From the NCBI GenBank assembly GCA_964447105.1, contig CAYURH010000024.1, positions 1 to 12,005 on the forward strand: a DNA stretch of 12,005 bases. Reading direction: 5' to 3'. The position numbers were made by a program, and so were the translations under genes. This document shows positions 8,917 through 12,005 of this stretch, one piece after another. The notes under the pieces are model-generated. The model had not been told where the DNA came from, ran no database searches, and worked only from the letters and a program-made list of their open reading frames with translations. The first letter of the stretch is position 1, and every line of letters begins with the position of its first letter. The DNA is from CAYURH01 sp964447105. Its GTDB lineage: Bacteria > Patescibacteriota > Saccharimonadia > Saccharimonadales > EFPC-124.

Positions 8917-9480
8917 ATGGCTGCAAACACCCCACTCAACATGTTTCGTAACATCGGTATTATTGCTCACATCGACGCCGGCAAAACCACAACGACCGAA
9001 GGTATTTTGTATCGTACCGGCCTGAAGCACAAAATCGGCGCCGTACACGATGGCATGACCACCACTGACTGGATGGAACAAGAGCGCGAGCGCGGCATCA
9101 CCATTACCAGCGCGGCGGTGACTTGTTTTTGGAAAGACCACAAAATCAACATCATCGACACCCCAGGTCACATCGATTTTACTGCCGAAGTAGAGCGCTC
9201 TTTGCGCGTACTCGACGGTGCTGTAGTAGTGTTTGACGGCAAAATGGGTGTCGAAGCCCAAACCGAAACCGTGTGGCGCCAGGCCAACAAATACGGCGTG
9301 CCCCGCATCTGCTTCATCAACAAAATCAACCAAACTGGTGGAGATTTCTATAAATCACTCGAGAGCATCCACGCTCGCCTGAGCAAACGTGTGTTGCCGA
9401 TCCACCTGCCTATTGGTTTTGAGCAGAGTATCAACGGCATCATCGATCTGATTAGCATGAAGGCCTACATCTACAAATAA
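8917..9480 (+). CDS. fusA: Elongation factor G, N-terminal part (ends at an in-frame TAA)
   Basis: EF-G is the GTPase that moves tRNAs and mRNA through the ribosome after peptide transfer. This piece holds 187 residues of the G domain: P-loop AHIDAGKT (17-24), switch I RGITIT (59-64), DTPGHID (81-87) and a G4 motif reading NKIN (135-138) where the family has NKxD. It stops at TAA (9478-9480), about 30 residues into the G' subdomain, before the G5 loop. The same frame resumes at once with the rest of EF-G, giving about 693 residues overall, a normal length, so one Glu or Asp codon seems to have become a stop (GAA to TAA would be a single change). Translated alone it could not make a working factor. 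GAGGA at 8908-8912 supports the ATG. The interruption is either a sequencing error or a very recent mutation, since both halves are otherwise intact. Confidence 0.9.
   Translation: MAANTPLNMFRNIGIIAHIDAGKTTTTEGILYRTGLKHKIGAVHDGMTTTDWMEQERERGITITSAAVTCFWKDHKINIIDTPGHIDFTAEVERSLRVLDGAVVVFDGKMGVEAQTETVWRQANKYGVPRICFINKINQTGGDFYKSLESIHARLSKRVLPIHLPIGFEQSINGIIDLISMKAYIYK
9478..9480 (+). other. In-frame TAA stop interrupting fusA at codon 188
   Basis: Codon 188 is TAA followed by T, a context usually read efficiently as stop. The neighbouring residues (MKAYIYK before, FTDHELVE after) continue the EF-G G' subdomain without loss or gain of sequence, so no indel or frameshift is involved. TAA also ends rpoB, rpsL, rpsG and fusA itself here, which argues against a changed code. 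Confidence 0.95.
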
Positions 9481-9495
9481 TTTACTGATCACGAG

Positions 9496-10998
9496 TTGGT
9501 CGAAACTGAAGTGCCAGCCGACATGGTAGACAAAGCCAAAAACGCTCGCACCTTGCTGGTCGAAGCTGCTGTTGAAGCCGATGATTCGTTGTTTGAAAAA
9601 TACCTAGAAAGCGGCGAAGAATCAATCACCGAAGACGAACTTAAATCCGCCATCCGCAAAAGCGTACTTACTGGCGAATTCTACATTGTCACTGGTGGCG
9701 ATGGCCGTGGCGTGATCGTCGAAAAAGTACTCGACCTCGTTGTTGACTACCTGCCAAGCCCTACCGATATTGCCAGCATCTGGGGCACTCACCCCAAATC
9801 CGGCGACAAGATCGAGCGCAAAGCCGAAGATGCTCAGCCTATGGCCGGCCTGGCGTTTAAAGTTGCCAACGACCCATTTGTGGGCAAGCTCATCTTTGTG
9901 CGCGTGTACAGCGGCAAATTGAGCGCTGGTAGCTATATTCTCAACGCGACGACCGGTGAAAAAGAACGCATCGGCCGCCTAGTTCGTATGCACGCCGACA
10001 AACGCGAAGACATTACCGAAATTGGCGCTGGTGACATCGCCGCCGTAGTGGGCCTCAAAGCCACCACTACCGGTACGACCCTCTGTGATCCGGCTAACCC
10101 AATTGTGCTCGAAAGCATCACCTTCCCAGACCCACCAGTTAGCATTGCTATCGAACCCAAAACCAAAGCCGACCAAGAAAAAATGGGCATCGCCCTGCAG
10201 CGTTTGGCCGAAGAAGATCCAACCTTCCGCGTACACACTGACCAAGAAACTGGTCAAACCATCATCAGCGGTATGGGTGAGCTCCACTTGGAAATCATCG
10301 TTGACCGCATGAAGCGCGAGTTCAAAGTCGAAGCCAACGTTGGCCAGCCGCAGGTTGCTTACCGTGAATCCATCAAAAAAATGGTGGAAGTCGAAGGCAA
10401 ATACATCAAACAATCTGGTGGTCGTGGTCAATACGGTCATGTCTGGTTGCGCTTGGAACCCAATGAACAGGGTGCCGGGTTTGCATTCTTCGACGAAATC
10501 AAAGGCGGTGTGGTCCCTCAAGAATACCGCACTCCTGTCAAAAACGGTATCGAAGAAACTCTCAATGGCGGTGTGATTGCCGGCTACCCAGTCGTGGACG
10601 TCAAAGCGACACTGTACGACGGTAGTTATCACGAAGTTGACTCCAGCGAAATGGCCTTCAAAATGGCCGGTGCGTTGGCCGCTCGCGAAGGCGTGAAAAA
10701 AGCCAGCCCAGTGCTACTTGAGCCAGTTATGAAAGTCGTTGTTGTTACCCCTGAAGAATTCATGGGCGACGTTATTGGCGACCTCAACAGCAAACGCGGT
10801 CGCATCGAATCCATGGAAGACCTCGGTGGCGGCGCCAAAGAAATCACCGCACTCGTCCCTCTGGGCGAAATGTTTGGCTACACCACCAACTTGCGTAGTA
10901 TGACTCAGGGTCGCGCCAGCAGTAGCATGGAGCTCGCACACTACGAAGACGTACCAAGTCACGTGGCCGAAGGCATTATTGCCAAAAAGAGCGCCTAA
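9496..10998 (+). CDS. fusA: Elongation factor G, C-terminal part (same frame as 8917-9480)
   Basis: This is the remainder of EF-G, 500 residues from the first start-like codon (TTG, 9496) after the TAA; an internal ATG at 9523 is another restart option. In order it holds the rest of the G' subdomain, the G5 loop region, domain II (DPFVGKLIFVRVYSG), domain III (EEDPTFRVHTDQETGQTIIS and GMGELHLEI), domain IV (SGGRGQYGHVW, DEIKGGVVPQEY, GYPVVDVKATLYDGSYHEVD) and domain V (LLEPVMKV, GDVIGDLNSKRGRI, LGEMFGYTTNLRSMTQGRAS). The G5 segment reads VTGGDGRG where E. coli has VTCGSAF, so the Ser-Ala that touches guanine is absent and the loop is about one residue shorter. No good ribosome site precedes 9496; the nearby GAG is weak. 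Domains II-V show no decay, so the whole reading frame has been under selection until very recently, or the TAA is an error. Confidence 0.9.
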   Translation: MVETEVPADMVDKAKNARTLLVEAAVEADDSLFEKYLESGEESITEDELKSAIRKSVLTGEFYIVTGGDGRGVIVEKVLDLVVDYLPSPTDIASIWGTHPKSGDKIERKAEDAQPMAGLAFKVANDPFVGKLIFVRVYSGKLSAGSYILNATTGEKERIGRLVRMHADKREDITEIGAGDIAAVVGLKATTTGTTLCDPANPIVLESITFPDPPVSIAIEPKTKADQEKMGIALQRLAEEDPTFRVHTDQETGQTIISGMGELHLEIIVDRMKREFKVEANVGQPQVAYRESIKKMVEVEGKYIKQSGGRGQYGHVWLRLEPNEQGAGFAFFDEIKGGVVPQEYRTPVKNGIEETLNGGVIAGYPVVDVKATLYDGSYHEVDSSEMAFKMAGALAAREGVKKASPVLLEPVMKVVVVTPEEFMGDVIGDLNSKRGRIESMEDLGGGAKEITALVPLGEMFGYTTNLRSMTQGRASSSMELAHYEDVPSHVAEGIIAKKSA

Positions 10999-11006
10999 TC
11001 TAGTAC

Positions 11007-11035
11007 TTGCAAAATAGATCATAGCCTTTTATAGT
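11007..11035 (+). promoter_or_regulatory. Promoter of the 11085-11549 gene
   Basis: TTGCAA (11007-11012), a 17-base spacer, and TATAGT (11030-11035), starting eight bases after the fusA stop. Transcription would start near 11042. No terminator is visible between fusA and this promoter, so some fusA transcripts may continue through. Confidence 0.65.
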
Positions 11036-11084
11036 AGGCTTATCTTGAGTTAACCCCGAGCTCCACACCCCCGGGAGGGGCAAG

Positions 11085-11549
11085 ATGAACAATGCAAAAG
11101 CGAGCAGCGCAGCTGCGCGCGCCTTTCAATTGTTTCTGGCTGGCATAGCCAGAAGTAACGCCAACGACATGGTGCAGCGCCTGGCACCAGACGCACGACT
11201 GCGCCTGAACGGCTACGAAGTCGCCCCCGAAGACCTGCTGCGGTTCATGACCATATGGTCTACAGCCGCACCCGGCGGCAAGCGGCGGTTGGGATTCCTA
11301 GACTGGGTCGAGATCGACGTCGACGTCGTCGATAACACCGACGAACGCACCTCGCGGATACAGGGGCGCGTCGAATTCGACCATGACGGCCCCGTGGACC
11401 TGCCTGGCTACGGCCGGGTGGAACCAACCATGCTGGCCGTCGAGGTACCGCTCTTGGCGGTGGTGACGGTGGACAACCAAGCCCAGATCACGTCGCTCGA
11501 AATCGACCTCGATCCAGAGGTGTTCATGACGGCATTACTGGCAAGCTAG
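11085..11549 (+). CDS. Hypothetical protein, 154 aa, possibly NTF2/SnoaL-like
   Basis: I do not firmly recognise this protein. It is 154 residues, cysteine-free and acidic towards the C-terminus. An N-terminal helix (AARAFQLFLAGIARSN) is followed by MVQRLAPDARLRLNGYEVAPEDLL, then several long amphipathic strands (WVEIDVDVVDN, RIQGRVEFDH, MLAVEVPLLAVVTVDNQAQI). A helix, a 'lap-D-A' turn and a curved sheet resemble NTF2-like/SnoaL-like small domains, but this is only a fold guess. No catalytic residues can be named. GGGAGGGG (11073-11080) gives a strong ribosome site four to six bases from the ATG, although CTCC and CCCC runs just upstream could pair with it and hide it. It has its own promoter and a hairpin after the TAG, and it separates fusA from tuf. 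Confidence 0.7.
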   Translation: MNNAKASSAAARAFQLFLAGIARSNANDMVQRLAPDARLRLNGYEVAPEDLLRFMTIWSTAAPGGKRRLGFLDWVEIDVDVVDNTDERTSRIQGRVEFDHDGPVDLPGYGRVEPTMLAVEVPLLAVVTVDNQAQITSLEIDLDPEVFMTALLAS

Positions 11550-11557
11550 GGCTCAAG

Positions 11558-11598
11558 ATCATAGCGTGGCGGGGCCACTCATGCCCGCCCGCTATGAT
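11558..11598 (+). terminator. GC-rich hairpin after the 154-aa gene
   Basis: ATCATAGCG and GGCGGG (11558-11573, with one bulged T at 11567) pair with CCCGCC and CGCTATGAT (11584-11598), a 15-bp stem around a 10-base loop. It begins nine bases after the stop. The downstream DNA (GAGTGGTATTATCTCTTT) is only mildly T-rich, so termination is likely but not certain. Confidence 0.65.
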
Positions 11599-11613
11599 GA
11601 GTGGTATTATCTC

Positions 11614-11642
11614 TTTACACCCCCATAAATAATCTGTATAAT
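11614..11642 (+). promoter_or_regulatory. Promoter of tuf
   Basis: TTTACA (11614-11619), a 17-base spacer, and consensus TATAAT (11637-11642). Transcription would start near 11649, giving a leader of about 68 bases. ATGAG (11659-11663) and CTCAT (11677-11681) could form a small hairpin in it. Confidence 0.8.
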
Positions 11643-11716
11643 CAGCCATATACCGCTAATGAGGTGGCTTTGCTAGCTCATGCGAAATTATAATAAATCA
11701 AGGAGATTCAGCTTAC

Positions 11717-12005
11717 ATGGCAGGTACTTTTGACCGAAGCAAGCCACACGTCAACGTAGGTACTATGGGTCACGTCGACCACGGTAAAACTACTTTGACT
11801 GCCGCCATTACCTCGGTACTGGCAAAAAAACTTCCAACTGACGTAAACAAGCCTTTTGCTTACGACGAAATCGACAAAGCACCAGAAGAAAAGGCGCGTG
11901 GTATTACCATCTCGACCGCTCACGTTGAATACGAGAGCGAAAAGCGCCACTACGCGCACGTCGACATGCCTGGTCACGCCGACTACATCAAAAACATGAT
12001 TACCG
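11717..12005 (+). CDS. tuf: Elongation factor Tu, 5' part (runs past window end)
   Basis: EF-Tu brings aminoacyl-tRNA to the ribosomal A-site as a GTP complex. Ninety-six codons are visible: MAGTFDRSKPHVNVGTMG, P-loop GHVDHGKTT, switch I KARGITIST, and the G3 motif reading DMPGHADYIKNMIT. The start ATG at 11717 has AAGGAGA (11700-11706) ten bases upstream. The residue after the G3 Asp is Met where E. coli has Cys81 (DCPGH); Ala or other residues are known there in other bacteria, so this is probably lineage variation. The gene has its own promoter and is separated from fusA by the 154-residue gene, so it is transcribed at least partly independently of fusA. The G4 motif that is unusual in the EF-G of this window lies beyond the end and cannot be compared. 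Confidence 0.96.
   Translation, partial: MAGTFDRSKPHVNVGTMGHVDHGKTTLTAAITSVLAKKLPTDVNKPFAYDEIDKAPEEKARGITISTAHVEYESEKRHYAHVDMPGHADYIKNMIT

Noticed and set aside
9478..9480. TAA reassigned to an amino acid, or a TGA-recoding lineage such as Gracilibacteria
   Set aside because: TAA is the natural end of rpoB, rpsL, rpsG, fusA and others here, and no long gene contains in-frame TGA or TAA apart from this single case.
11021..11040. AGCCT/AGGCT inverted repeat after fusA as a terminator
   Set aside because: The stem is only five base pairs and it overlaps the -10 of the next promoter.

Overview
The window is most consistent with a Candidate Phyla Radiation bacterium, probably Candidatus Saccharibacteria (TM7). 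That assignment comes from recalled family resemblance of RpoC, S12 and EF-G, plus type IV pilin cargo near the str genes; no search was run. The genetic code looks standard: eleven complete stops are visible (seven TAA, four or five TAG depending on how fusA is counted, no TGA), and no long gene needs TGA read as sense.

Layout. 1-4939 holds the 3' end of rpoB and the whole of rpoC, coupled by a TAATG overlap and closed by a strong intrinsic terminator (4955-4985). 5098-5778 is an orphan gene on the minus strand with its own -10 and a terminator-like hairpin. 5853-6958 is a complete transcription unit: promoter, structured leader, rpsL (GTG start at 6018), rpsG, and a 14-bp perfect terminator. 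7038-8319 carries two small proteins of unknown function and a type IV prepilin. 8398-8724 (minus strand) encodes a two-helix membrane protein behind a perfect-consensus promoter, back to back with the fusA promoter. 8917-10998 is fusA, full length in one frame but interrupted by an in-frame TAA at codon 188. 11085-11549 is another orphan gene with its own promoter and hairpin. 11717 to the window end is the start of tuf behind its own promoter.

The classical str order (rpsL-rpsG-fusA-tuf) is therefore kept, but it is broken into separately promoted units by six non-core genes. Two of these lie on the opposite strand, each head to head with a core translation gene (rpsL and fusA), with the -35 regions only about 8-9 bp apart.

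The core proteins carry the most striking signals. RpoC has lost all four cysteines of its N-terminal zinc ribbon and three of four in its second zinc site, and its trigger loop has Asn where bacteria usually have Arg. S12 differs at both classical streptomycin-resistance lysines. EF-G has NKIN instead of NKxD and lacks the G5 Ser-Ala, so both guanine-recognition loops are altered, in addition to the in-frame stop. I see no CRISPR array, tRNA, rRNA, transposase or other mobile element.
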